Below the pieces are notes generated by a model. The model saw only the letters and a list, made by a program, of their open reading frames with translations, was not told the DNA's origin and did no database searches. From Flavobacterium sp. HSC-32F16 (GTDB taxonomy: Bacteria; Bacteroidota; Bacteroidia; Flavobacteriales; Flavobacteriaceae): a stretch of 64,000 nt of DNA. How positions within the stretch are numbered: position 1 is the stretch's first letter; each line of letters begins with the position of its first letter. Positions 10,201-17,400 of the stretch are shown one piece after another. Position numbers and translations under genes: made by a program. The stretch covers positions 62,001-126,000 of the forward strand of contig NZ_JALKAC010000007.1 in assembly GCF_024171645.1 (NCBI RefSeq), written 5' to 3'.

Positions 10201-11701
10201 TTTTTTTGCTCTTGGAGGACATTCATTAAACGCCGTTAAATTGATTGGATTAATTGCCAAACAGCTTTCGTTTACTATTACTTTAAAAACGATTTTTGAC
10301 TATCCAACAATTGAATTATTAGCTGGTTATTTACAAGAACTTAAACCGAGTCAATCGATTGCCATATCATTGTCTGAATCTAAAAATTTTTACGATGTAA
10401 CTCCTTCCCAATACAATATTTGGTTAGCATCTCAACAAACAAATGGTTCAATTGCTTATAATATGTCAGCCGGCTATAGTGTTGAGGGGATTGTTAATTT
10501 GGATAGTATTACAAATGCAATAAATGCAATAATTAATAAACATGAAATTTTAAGGACCAATTTTATTGAAAGAGATGGAATTCCGTATCAAAAAATTAAC
10601 GACGCCGAAAACGCAAGGTTTGAAGTTACTGTACATAAAATTAAAAATGAAAAAGCAGGAGAAATTATAAGCCAATTGGTTAATACACCATTTGATTTAG
10701 AAACAGATTTATTAATAAGAGTCCAACTTCTTCAATTAGAGACAAATCAATTTATAATGCTCTTTTCTACGCAACACATTATAATGGATGGAATGTCTTT
10801 AGAAATTTTTATCAAAGAATTTATTGAAAATTATAATGAAAGTACTTCTCCAGATGCATCCAAAGCAAATACTTTAAAATTTCAATTTAAAGATTATTCG
10901 GAATGGTTTAATAAAACATTGGAGGATAGTGCCTTTAAAAACAAGTTGTTTTGGGAAAAATATCTTAAAAATTATCTGCCTAAAGATTCTTTTGATAGGG
11001 ATTTCAGCATAGAAAACAATCAGCAAAGAGGAAGTAAGTATTTGTTTGAACTAACGACAGATGTTACTTCAGATTTAAAGGAATTAGCACTTTGTGAGCA
11101 AGTCACTTTTTATACCATTTTAACAGCGGCTTTAAATGTTTTGATTTATAAATTCTCTAATCATAATGACATTTGTGTAGGAACCGTAAACTCAGGAAGA
11201 AATATCCCAGAGTTAAACAATCAAATTGGGATGTTTGTTAAGACACTTGTTTTAAGAACACAAATTGAGTCAGAGCAAACTTTTGCTGGTATATTGAGAA
11301 ATACTCAAAATAATCTATTGGAAATAAATGATAATGAAGCTGTCCCTTTTGAGAAGCTTTCTCAATCTGTTTTTGACGTTATGCTGGTATATCAGAATCC
11401 AGAATTTTCCTTTGAAAATATTAATGAATTAAATGACTTAAAATTAACGTCTTATCCTATTGATAACAAATACAGCAGGATACCTATTGTATTTAATTTG
11501 TTTGAAAGTGATAATAAGCTGAAAGGTATTATAGACTATAACTGTGATTTATTTGAGGAAGATACTATACAAATTGCTGCCCTGAAATACAGTAAAATTT
11601 TAAATGAAATAATAAAAAATCCATTAATGAAAGTGGATTTAATTGATGCCAAATTAGAATTTGAGAAAAATACAGCATTTGATTTTGATTTTAATTTCTA
11701 A
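7256..11701 (+). CDS. Single-module nonribosomal peptide synthetase, C-A(Gly)-T-C, no thioesterase
   Basis: ATG at 7256 is preferred over TTG at 7250, giving 1481 residues. Order: condensation domain (about 5-430, HHIITDG at 132-138); adenylation domain (about 455-950, TSGSTGNPKG from 603, YGPTETTIW, KIRGYRIELGDIE, and NQKVDRK with the catalytic Lys); carrier domain (LGGHSL, pantetheine Ser990); second condensation domain (about 1050-1470, QHIIMDG at 1173-1179, which keeps the second, catalytic His). Aligned to the GrsA specificity positions, the pocket reads D-I-L-Q-L-G-M-I-W-K. This is one change from the published glycine code DILQLGLIWK, so glycine is the predicted substrate. There is no epimerase or thioesterase domain. 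A leading C domain without an upstream module suggests N-acylation of glycine or docking to another NRPS. The terminal C domain may release the chain onto an amine or alcohol. Confidence 0.93.
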   Translation: MKLTLPQQDVYFDQLLFPNEPIYNIGAKIEIKGIINIEIFKKAYVELINQHDAYRSIIIKNEEDIRIKIVEEHQSELGFIDFSKHENAIEDANLYMQKEFMKPFDLLQGTLLHIFTLVKVQEDFHYLFSVYHHIITDGWGTSLMFQRLVQNYNEIFESGEIKTIYPFSYKDFMEDDTAYQNSESYNQDAVNWVKKFESLPENLFEKLDDTLEINKSNRKELIVKREVYNQLNQLAEINKCSTFNLILAVLYIYFGRKHQNNDFAIGLPVLNRSKSKYKKTVGLFMGISPLRIPLDFDASFENLIIDIKNQLRHDYRHQRFPLGKLIQELRIFNEKERLFNITLSYEKQNYSNDFHNTQTRVIPLTHQSERVALAIYIREFDEQEDVKIDFDYNLNYFDDSRITEVTRHFENLINAILVSPDKKLRELTYLSQEEEHKVTVEFNNTKADYPKDKTIVDLFEAQVEKTPAKEALKDGHKSYSYSELNKLSNQIAEYLIAAFGEKDKSPIAVLLGRSANMAAVLLGILKSGRSYIPLDPAFPKERLGYIVDNSQSKILISEKKYELEGVEDVTIVALENILAEIDIFEGKRTTVISPKDTAYIIYTSGSTGNPKGVEIGHQSLLNFLISIQQKPGVSSNDVLFSVTTYSFDISILEFFVPLLSGAALYIASQEILADPNSVIRKIEEIQPTLIQATPSFYQMLFNAGWHGDKALKVLCGGDLLSEALAEKLINTSLEVWNMYGPTETTIWSSIKKIEHPKEESNIGKPINNTQFYILDSFLNPMPIGVPGAIYIAGDGLAKGYFKNEKLTKEKFIENPFDAASLLYETGDVGKWNDDGEIEFLGRNDNQVKIRGYRIELGDIESQLNQIEGINDSVVIAKKGNQQDAFLVAYILKSEEEIDTEKIFITLKMNLPYYMIPNAIIPLETFPLTPNQKVDRKSLSQKDIQQNTNYDDFKAPVSYLEKKLSEYWKEVLNSKEPISVNDNFFALGGHSLNAVKLIGLIAKQLSFTITLKTIFDYPTIELLAGYLQELKPSQSIAISLSESKNFYDVTPSQYNIWLASQQTNGSIAYNMSAGYSVEGIVNLDSITNAINAIINKHEILRTNFIERDGIPYQKINDAENARFEVTVHKIKNEKAGEIISQLVNTPFDLETDLLIRVQLLQLETNQFIMLFSTQHIIMDGMSLEIFIKEFIENYNESTSPDASKANTLKFQFKDYSEWFNKTLEDSAFKNKLFWEKYLKNYLPKDSFDRDFSIENNQQRGSKYLFELTTDVTSDLKELALCEQVTFYTILTAALNVLIYKFSNHNDICVGTVNSGRNIPELNNQIGMFVKTLVLRTQIESEQTFAGILRNTQNNLLEINDNEAVPFEKLSQSVFDVMLVYQNPEFSFENINELNDLKLTSYPIDNKYSRIPIVFNLFESDNKLKGIIDYNCDLFEEDTIQIAALKYSKILNEIIKNPLMKVDLIDAKLEFEKNTAFDFDFNF

Positions 11702-11715
11702 AAACATCTATAGTT

Positions 11716-12366
11716 TTGATTTACATCTATTATTCTTATCTGTCTAAAGAAAATCACGAAAGTTTGTTGAAAAATGATTTGCCAAAATTTCCAGTCGATT
11801 ATCAAGAGAAAATTAAGCGATACCGAAGATGGCAAGATGCACAATTGTCACTTTTAGGACGAATCATATTGTTTAAGGGGATTGAAGAAATTTACAAACA
11901 TAATCCTTACGATAAAGTGATAAAACACACAAAATATAGTAAGCCTTATTTTGATAATGATTTAATCCGCTTTAATATCTCACATTCAGGAGACATTGTT
12001 GTCTGTGCATTAAGTGATAAACATGAAATAGGAATCGATGTTGAAATTGTAACGGATATTGAAATAAATGAATTTGAAGAGCAAATGATTAAAAATGAAT
12101 GGAATAGAATTGTTTTGTCGAATAATATAAAAGATTCTTTTTTTGATTATTGGACACAAAAAGAAGCCGTGATAAAGGCGCATGGCCACGGATTGTCAAT
12201 TCCCCTAAAATCATTTGAAATTTTAGATAATACGACCAAAATCGATGAAGAAAAATACTATTTGAAGGAAATAAAAATAGATAAAAAATATAAATGTTAC
12301 ATCTCACTAAAAACGGATGTTACTGAAATATCAATAAAAAAATATAATATAAATCCAATAATTTAA
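11716..12366 (+). CDS. Sfp-type 4'-phosphopantetheinyl transferase
   Basis: 216 residues from a TTG start at 11716, 14 bases after the NRPS stop. No ATG gives the conserved N-terminal part. Family motifs are intact: RFNISHSGD, GIDVEIV with Asp108, and FDYWTQKEAVIKAHGHGL with W146, K149, E150 and K155. The enzyme transfers phosphopantetheine from CoA to carrier-domain serines. Here the obvious target is Ser990 of the neighbouring NRPS. Close spacing indicates one transcript. A weak TTG start would keep the amount of this catalytic partner low relative to the synthetase, which is inference. Confidence 0.92.
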   Translation: MIYIYYSYLSKENHESLLKNDLPKFPVDYQEKIKRYRRWQDAQLSLLGRIILFKGIEEIYKHNPYDKVIKHTKYSKPYFDNDLIRFNISHSGDIVVCALSDKHEIGIDVEIVTDIEINEFEEQMIKNEWNRIVLSNNIKDSFFDYWTQKEAVIKAHGHGLSIPLKSFEILDNTTKIDEEKYYLKEIKIDKKYKCYISLKTDVTEISIKKYNINPII

Positions 12367-12376
12367 TTAAAACAAA

Positions 12377-14317
12377 ATGAAAAACCTAAGGAGACTATTT
12401 TTGCTGCTATGTCTGTTGCCCACTTGTTTGTTTTCTCAAATAAATACTTTTAAATTAGAAAAAACAACCACTTTCTTTCCTCAAGAAGAAATTATTAATC
12501 AAGAGAATATAGAATGGAGGTACTTAAATGTTCCTGAAAACTGGGATAAGCCAACGGGTAAAACAATTAAAATTGCAGTCGCAATTTTGAAATGCACCTC
12601 AAAAAATATAGATTCAAATCCTGTTGTATATATAGAAGGAGGACCTGGAGCTGGAGGTATTGAAGGAATATGGAATTGGCTAAAACATCCATTAAGAATA
12701 AATAGTGATATAGTTTTAGTTGATGTTAGAGGAACTGGCAATTCTTTACCTAAATTTTGTCCTGACTTAGGAAAGCAATTCTTGGAAATACTATCAAAAA
12801 ATCAGAACAGCACGCAAGATGAACAGCAAAAAGCTATTGCTGCATTAGCCTGTAAACAAGATTTGTTAAACAGAGAGATCGATATAAACTCTTATAATAG
12901 TAAATCAATTGCTAAAGATTTAAATGCTTTAAAAAGAGCTTTAAAATATGATAAATGGAATGTTTATGGTGTTTCTTATGGGACTTACACAGCTCAGGTT
13001 TATGCAAATGATTTTCCTCAAGATATTAAGTCATTAATTTTAGATTCTTCGATTTCAGATATTTCGATGTATTATAATCATAATACTGAAAATTATATGA
13101 ATAGCCTTGAAAAAGTTTTTAGCGCCTGTGAAAATGATCCTAATTGTAATAAACAATACCCAAATTTAGAGAATGCCTATTATGAAACCATAGAAAAATT
13201 AGATAAGAAGCCTATTACAATTAAAGTTGATAAGAGAATCATTCCTAGCGGTGAGTTTACTTATAATACGGAAGATTTTAAAATTGCTATTCAACAATCC
13301 CTATATCAAAGAAAATTAATCGAAGTATTACCTTTATTAATCACCGAATTTAATAAAGGAAACAAAAGTACTTTGAGTTCACTTGTAGCTGCTTTTTCAG
13401 GGGCTCTAAGATTAGATTATGGAGCGTATTATTGTGTGAGCTGTAATGAGGCAATTCCATATAATTCGATTTCAGAATTTAATAAGGAGGCACTTAATTA
13501 TAAAAAATTAAAAGGAGGATTATCTTTTTATAAATCAGACTTTTTAGTGTGTGATAAATGGAATTCAGGAGTTGATAAGTCGTCTAAGGTTTTAAATGAT
13601 TTATCTAACCTGTCAACATTGGGAGTTCCAGTATTAGTATTTTCAGGAGTTTTTGATCCTATCACTCCGGCTTCAAACGGGAAAACTACTGTTGGGAAAT
13701 TCAAAAATGGTTTTTTGGTAAATGCTCCAATCTCTGGTCATGCACCTAGTTTTTCGAAAATTGGATCTGAAATTTTAAATCAATTTATAAGTAATCCAGA
13801 TCAGGATCCTGATGTGAAAGGATTTCAAACCAATAATAAAGTTCATTTTGTTACTGATGTAAAGGTTAATGGAGGAGTTTCGAATTTTGCCAATAGCCTA
13901 AATGAATTCAACCTATTATTTTTTGCACCATTCTTAATCGCCATTATTATCCTGTTAATTTCAATTTTCAATTTTTGCTATGTACTAATTAGAAATAGGA
14001 AAGATGCAGCTCAAAATAAAATCATGAAGTATTTAATTATATTAACTTCTATATTAGGCTTTATTGCAATTATTGGGTTTGTTTTGGCTATTAACAGTAC
14101 TGCTCAAGACAACTTTTATATACTTGCTTTTGGGATTCCAAATCAATTTGATTATTTGTTTGTAATTCAATGGGCTTTTATAGTATTTACTATAATTTCA
14201 ATAGTTTATTTTGCTCTAAGAATTAAGTCTATTTCCAATAAAAGCGTTATTGCCGCAATTTTATTCTCTTTACTCCTCATAGGTATTTATTTTCAATATT
14301 GGGGATTTTTGCTTTAA
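12377..14317 (+). CDS. Secreted, membrane-anchored alpha/beta hydrolase (S33/TAP-like) of the NRPS cluster
   Basis: 646 residues. The signal sequence is RRLFLLLCLLPTCLFSQ. An alpha/beta-hydrolase fold follows with oxyanion loop EGGPGAGG near residue 90, nucleophile GVSYG (Ser200), an acid candidate in FSGVFDPITP, and a His in SGHAPSF. Four predicted helices occupy residues about 515-646. S33/TAP-like relatives are tripeptidyl or proline aminopeptidases. Here the catalytic domain should face the periplasm, so it is not a cytosolic NRPS thioesterase. It starts 10 bases after the PPTase gene, so it belongs to the operon. I infer a role in processing the exported product (compare periplasmic deacylation of pyoverdine by PvdQ) or in self-protection. 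It contains several cysteines (about 245-260, 385-395), which may form disulfides. Confidence 0.8.
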   Translation: MKNLRRLFLLLCLLPTCLFSQINTFKLEKTTTFFPQEEIINQENIEWRYLNVPENWDKPTGKTIKIAVAILKCTSKNIDSNPVVYIEGGPGAGGIEGIWNWLKHPLRINSDIVLVDVRGTGNSLPKFCPDLGKQFLEILSKNQNSTQDEQQKAIAALACKQDLLNREIDINSYNSKSIAKDLNALKRALKYDKWNVYGVSYGTYTAQVYANDFPQDIKSLILDSSISDISMYYNHNTENYMNSLEKVFSACENDPNCNKQYPNLENAYYETIEKLDKKPITIKVDKRIIPSGEFTYNTEDFKIAIQQSLYQRKLIEVLPLLITEFNKGNKSTLSSLVAAFSGALRLDYGAYYCVSCNEAIPYNSISEFNKEALNYKKLKGGLSFYKSDFLVCDKWNSGVDKSSKVLNDLSNLSTLGVPVLVFSGVFDPITPASNGKTTVGKFKNGFLVNAPISGHAPSFSKIGSEILNQFISNPDQDPDVKGFQTNNKVHFVTDVKVNGGVSNFANSLNEFNLLFFAPFLIAIIILLISIFNFCYVLIRNRKDAAQNKIMKYLIILTSILGFIAIIGFVLAINSTAQDNFYILAFGIPNQFDYLFVIQWAFIVFTIISIVYFALRIKSISNKSVIAAILFSLLLIGIYFQYWGFLL

Positions 14318-14401
14318 AAAGCAATTTGTTTTGGCAGTGTTTCAAAGTTAGGGATATTAGATTTCTAATGTATTCAAATAGAATAAATATGAATATTAAA
14401 C

Positions 14402-14431
14402 AAAAAAGATGAGCATTAGCTCATCTTTTTT
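14402..14431 (+). terminator. Intrinsic terminator closing the NRPS operon
   Basis: AAAAAAGATGAGC-ATTA-GCTCATCTTTTTT is a perfect 13-base stem with a 4-base loop and a T tract. It lies 85 bases after the hydrolase stop. Because the arms start with A and end with T it could work in both directions. It marks the end of the cluster. Confidence 0.85.
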
Positions 14432-14699
14432 GTTTTAATTGCCTTAAATATTTTGAAGTCAAATTTAAGCAATTCTTTTTAATCAAAACATAGAATAAAC
14501 ACCCTTAACTTTTTGTGGCAAAAAAGGTATTCCTTCCACCTTGATAAAGGCAGAAAATTTGCATTATAATTTTATATTTTAATTTATTCTTTTTTAATTT
14601 GACGCAGGCGAGAAAATCTTTTTAAGTTTTAAAAAAAAATATCTTACCGATTACGCCTGAGTCATATTTTAATGATGTTTTTTAGCAATTAAGTAGTTG
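14432..14699. other. Intergenic stretch with a dispersed TTAACTTTTTGTGGCA unit
   Basis: No gene is visible here. Positions 14505-14520 read TTAACTTTTTGTGGCA followed by an A run and GGTATTCC. Near-identical units occur at 21797 (with GAATCCC following) and 61278 (TTAACTTTTTGGTG, then GGTATTCC). This suggests a short dispersed repeat. Confidence 0.45.
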
Positions 14700-15419
14700 A
14701 TGATTTATAACAAAGAAAATTTTCCAAAAATATCCTCCGAACGCAATCTAACAGTTACTGTAATAGTGTATATGCTGTTTGGGCTTTTGTTCATTGCAAT
14801 ACTAGCATTATTTATTGCGCTTCCGTTAAGTATTCAGTTGGAGCATAACAGTCGATTATCTACCGGTGAGATAATCTTTAATCTCCTATATTTCCCTTTA
14901 CTGCTTTGGATTATTTGGAGAATTTTCAAAAATTACCAGTGGCAGAAGATTAAAAAAATCATTTTAATTTCAGTAGATAGGTACGGTCTGCATCACCATC
15001 AATTTGATGGTACAGTTCAAAGTATTTTATACAAAGAGCTTGAACGAAGTACAGAAGCTTATATAAGTGATATAGATAGAAAAATCGGAACAAAATATTC
15101 TTCAGGGTATATTTTTGGCTTTAGGTATGGTTTGCAGATTCCCATTCATTTTTCTAAACCAGAGAATGGAATGACGTATATCCCGAAAAACAAATATCAT
15201 CTAATTGGACATTTTCTGCAGGGCGTTACTTTATTTTGCCCGAATTTAAGAATTTCTCAATCAGTTTATGCTGATTATTTTATAAATCCCGACACTTTTG
15301 AATTCAATAAAAAGGCACAGTTAATTACGTATTTAATGGTTCTTATATTCATGATTATTATTCTGTTAGCAATCGATTTATTTCTAAAATACTCTAAAGG
15401 CTTTTCGATATTGTTTTAA
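14700..15419 (+). CDS. Predicted inner-membrane protein of unknown function
   Basis: ATG 14700 is preferred to the TTG one codon upstream, giving 239 residues. Hydrophobic segments lie at about 18-45 (VTVIVYMLFGLLFIAILALF), 62-78 and 205-225. Between them is a soluble loop of about 120 residues with a beta-rich look (ISVDRYGLHHHQFDGTVQSIL). No catalytic motif is recognised. It stands alone between two terminators, so it is probably monocistronic. The topology suggests a PH-like or YcxB-like cytoplasmic loop, but I cannot confirm this. Confidence 0.65.
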   Translation: MIYNKENFPKISSERNLTVTVIVYMLFGLLFIAILALFIALPLSIQLEHNSRLSTGEIIFNLLYFPLLLWIIWRIFKNYQWQKIKKIILISVDRYGLHHHQFDGTVQSILYKELERSTEAYISDIDRKIGTKYSSGYIFGFRYGLQIPIHFSKPENGMTYIPKNKYHLIGHFLQGVTLFCPNLRISQSVYADYFINPDTFEFNKKAQLITYLMVLIFMIIILLAIDLFLKYSKGFSILF

Positions 15420-15434
15420 ATACTGTTGATGTAA

Positions 15435-15465
15435 AAAAAGCGATTGAACAAATCAATCGCTTTTT
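15435..15465. terminator. Bidirectional-type hairpin terminator
   Basis: AAAAAGCGATTGA-ACAAA-TCAATCGCTTTTT gives a perfect 13-base stem, 16 bases after the stop of the membrane-protein gene at 15419. The A and T flanks allow termination from either side. Confidence 0.85.
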
Positions 15466-15555
15466 AAAACACTAACAACTTGAAAATACTGTTTAGTATA
15501 TTTTTTTCAGAATATTGATTTCTTTTAGACCCAGTCCCATTTCCTTCTGCAGCTT

Positions 15556-16009
15556 TTTCTTCAAAATTGAAGTTACTGTAAAGAACAAATGTTAAATTAA
15601 AAAAAAAGGAAAATAAGACTTTACGAAAAAGAATACTGCTCACTGGGGCATCTGGAACTGTTGGTTTAGAAACCTTGCAGCATCTGGTTGAGCATAAGGA
15701 TTATGAAATAACGGTTTTTGATATAAAAACCCAAAAAACGGTCAAAAAACTGGCTCCCTTTCGATCTCGTGTAGAGATCATATACGGCGGCTGTTGCTGT
15801 GTATCAAGACGAAAATGATAACGTAAAATGTGACCGTAATATGATTGGATATCCGAGAGAAGGATTTGGATTTTCCAAAAATTATAAACCAAAACTCTCA
15901 GCGCCTGATTTTGAAGAGGTGAAAATTGCAGTTAATCAATATGCTAAAATCAGTATTGCATTGATTGGGAAATAGCAGATCGTTTGTCAATTCAATTCAT
16001 TTAATATGC
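15556..16009 (+). pseudogene. Deletion-fused remnant of a second epimerase-DUF2141 operon
   Basis: This stretch matches 50943-52525 with an internal deletion. The first part copies the epimerase leader and codons (AGAATACTGCTCAC, GTTTTTGATATAAAAACC, TTTCGATCTCGTGTAGAGAT) up to about 15789. The match then jumps to the 3' part of the DUF2141 gene (GCTGTGTATCAAGAC, GAAGGATTTGGATTTTCC) and runs through its stop (TAG 15973-15975) into the shared downstream sequence. About 1.1 kb (equivalent to roughly 51174-52315) is missing. The epimerase ATG is lost (AAAGGAAAAT in place of GATGGAAAAT). A former duplicate that then suffered deletion is the simplest explanation. Confidence 0.85.
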
Positions 16010-16234
16010 TGGTTTTTGTAAAACAATTAAGTGTGGACCTTTCATTGGAAATACAAAAAGCACCTTTGTTGGCAGTACATAAATAATTTAGATCAGATTA
16101 GCCAATCAGCAGTTTGATTTTTAATTATTTAAAAACTTACTATTCAATGGAAAATTCCAAAGGAGATGCTATCATAGATTAAATGATTTAGAAAATAAAA
16201 ATCTCAATTTCAATAAGTTCTAATTAAATAAAGC

Positions 16235-16242
16235 TATCTTTG
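16235..16242 (+). promoter_or_regulatory. -7 box of the cold-shock gene
   Basis: TATCTTTG fits the Bacteroidota sigma-ABfr -7 consensus TAnnTTTG, 20 bases before the ATG of the csp gene. The leader is short, so the long 5' structure typical of enterobacterial cspA mRNA is not present downstream of this box. Confidence 0.55.
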
Positions 16243-16261
16243 GGCAATTAAATATATTAAA

Positions 16262-16453
16262 ATGCAAGAAGGTACAGTAAAATTTTTCAATGAAGAAAAA
16301 GGTTTCGGATTCATAACTCCTAATAATGGAGGAGCCGAAGTTTTTGTTCATGCTTCAGGTTTATCAGAAAACATTCGTCAAAATGATGAAGTAAGATATG
16401 ACGTAGAAGAAGGCCGTAAAGGTCCAAACGCAGTAAACGTAGTTATAGCATAA
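16262..16453 (+). CDS. Cold-shock-domain protein (CspA family)
   Basis: 63 residues forming one complete cold-shock domain. RNP1 is GFGFIT (KGFGFITP) and RNP2 is VFVHAS, with the usual start EGTVKFFNEEKGFGFI. Members bind single-stranded RNA or DNA and act as RNA chaperones in cold or stationary phase. The gene has its own -7 box and its own strong terminator (16474-16500), so it is monocistronic. The length is typical. Confidence 0.96.
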   Translation: MQEGTVKFFNEEKGFGFITPNNGGAEVFVHASGLSENIRQNDEVRYDVEEGRKGPNAVNVVIA

Positions 16454-16473
16454 CATACTATCACAGTTAATTT

Positions 16474-16500
16474 AAAGGCACCTGCGCAGCAGGTGCCTTT
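16474..16500 (+). terminator. Terminator of the cold-shock gene
   Basis: AAAGGCACCTG-CGCAG-CAGGTGCCTTT forms a perfect 11-base stem followed by TATTATTTT, 21 bases after the csp stop codon. Confidence 0.85.
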
Positions 16501-16843
16501 ATTATTTTCATTGGGTACAGTATTATTTGAATATATTATGATTAGAGCTTTTCCATTTTTGAACTGACTTCAAATTATAAAATTAGAAATCACAGCATAC
16601 AAATAATGGGAATTTGTAATGAGTTAAATTGTCTAAATTTTGTAAACAAAGCACACTAAATTTTTTGTGATGAAAATGCTGGAAGGTCCATATCTATTTA
16701 GTTCAATTTATGACGCATGCAGGCCACTGATCAATATCTTTAAATTTATTAATGACATAGTTTGCAATACTCAGGTCTGTAGATATATTTCCGTTTGTAA
16801 AAGCGGCTGCTTTCATGCCGGCCCTGCTTCTTTTACCCTTTTG

Positions 16844-16866
16844 TGGGGAGAGCAGGATTTGAACCT
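16844..16866 (-). other. 3' tRNA fragment (possible attachment-site scar)
   Basis: On the - strand the sequence reads AGGTTCAAATCC and then TGCTCTCCCCA. This is the second half of a T-arm (loop TTCAAAT, 3' stem CCTGC), seven acceptor bases TCTCCCC and discriminator A, exactly as in a tRNA end. The 5' side (CTTA before AGG) does not complete the T stem, and no anticodon or D arm follows, so it is not a functional tRNA. Such 3' tRNA scraps are left by integrases that use tRNA ends. No integrase gene is visible nearby. Confidence 0.55.
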
Positions 16867-16994
16867 TAAGCTTGAAACCCGCATATTTCCTGCATTCTAT
16901 AAAAATACAAAAAGATTTTTCAAATAATTTTATTGTTACTTAGTATTACAGCTGTGAGATTATGGCCTTATCTGCAAATTATGCAAAAAACAAG

Positions 16995-17373
16995 TTAGAA
17001 GAATTTTAAAATTCTGCTTGCCAAACGCATTCCGTTTGAGGAAGCTTTAACAATATCAAGAAAAGTCAAGCTGGCGACGCTTCCATCTGCTAAAAGCCCA
17101 AGGCCTTTAGAGATTACTTTAAAATCGGATTCTGAATTTTTAGAAATATAAATGTGTGTGATGTGCCTTAGCATGTCCTTCTTGTTTAAAAATATGCTGA
17201 ATTGCTTCAATTCCCGTTGCAGTTTCAAATCCAAAAATACTGCAGTCATAAAAACAGTCATCCATTAAAACTTCGGCATAGCGTTCTTGGTTATGGCTGT
17301 CCAGAATATGTCCCCACAACGCTAAAAGCTGATTAATTTCAACTATTTCTTCTACTGTCGGTTTGTTCTCCAT
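16995..17373 (-). pseudogene. Frameshifted SnoaL/NTF2-like protein
   Basis: From ATG 17373 the frame reads MENKPTVEEIVEINQLLALW and continues to AHHTHLYF, stopping at 17140. The neighbouring frame continues seamlessly (THIYISKNSESDFKVISKGLG and on to RILKFF) to the stop at 16995. One lost base inside the CACACACAT dinucleotide run near 17152-17160 explains the break. The restored protein of about 125 residues resembles SnoaL-like NTF2-fold proteins (polyketide cyclase-like or unknown small-molecule enzymes). It lies 27 bases after the SDR gene on the same strand. A sequencing error in the repeat is the main alternative to a true pseudogene. Confidence 0.7.
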
Positions 17374-17400
17374 TTTTTTTAGTATTATTTCGTTTATAAT

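Noticed and set aside
11060..11701. C-terminal part of the NRPS as an epimerisation domain
   Set aside because: The motif is QHIIMDG followed by ordinary condensation-domain sequence, without the epimerase-specific pattern.
15701..15892. Open frame on the - strand
   Set aside because: It is the antisense of the epimerase-DUF2141 remnant and crosses the deletion junction.
16667..16927. Open frame of 86 codons on the + strand
   Set aside because: It runs through the antisense of the tRNA fragment (TLLWGEQDLNL is the usual false reading of such ends) and has no protein-like features.
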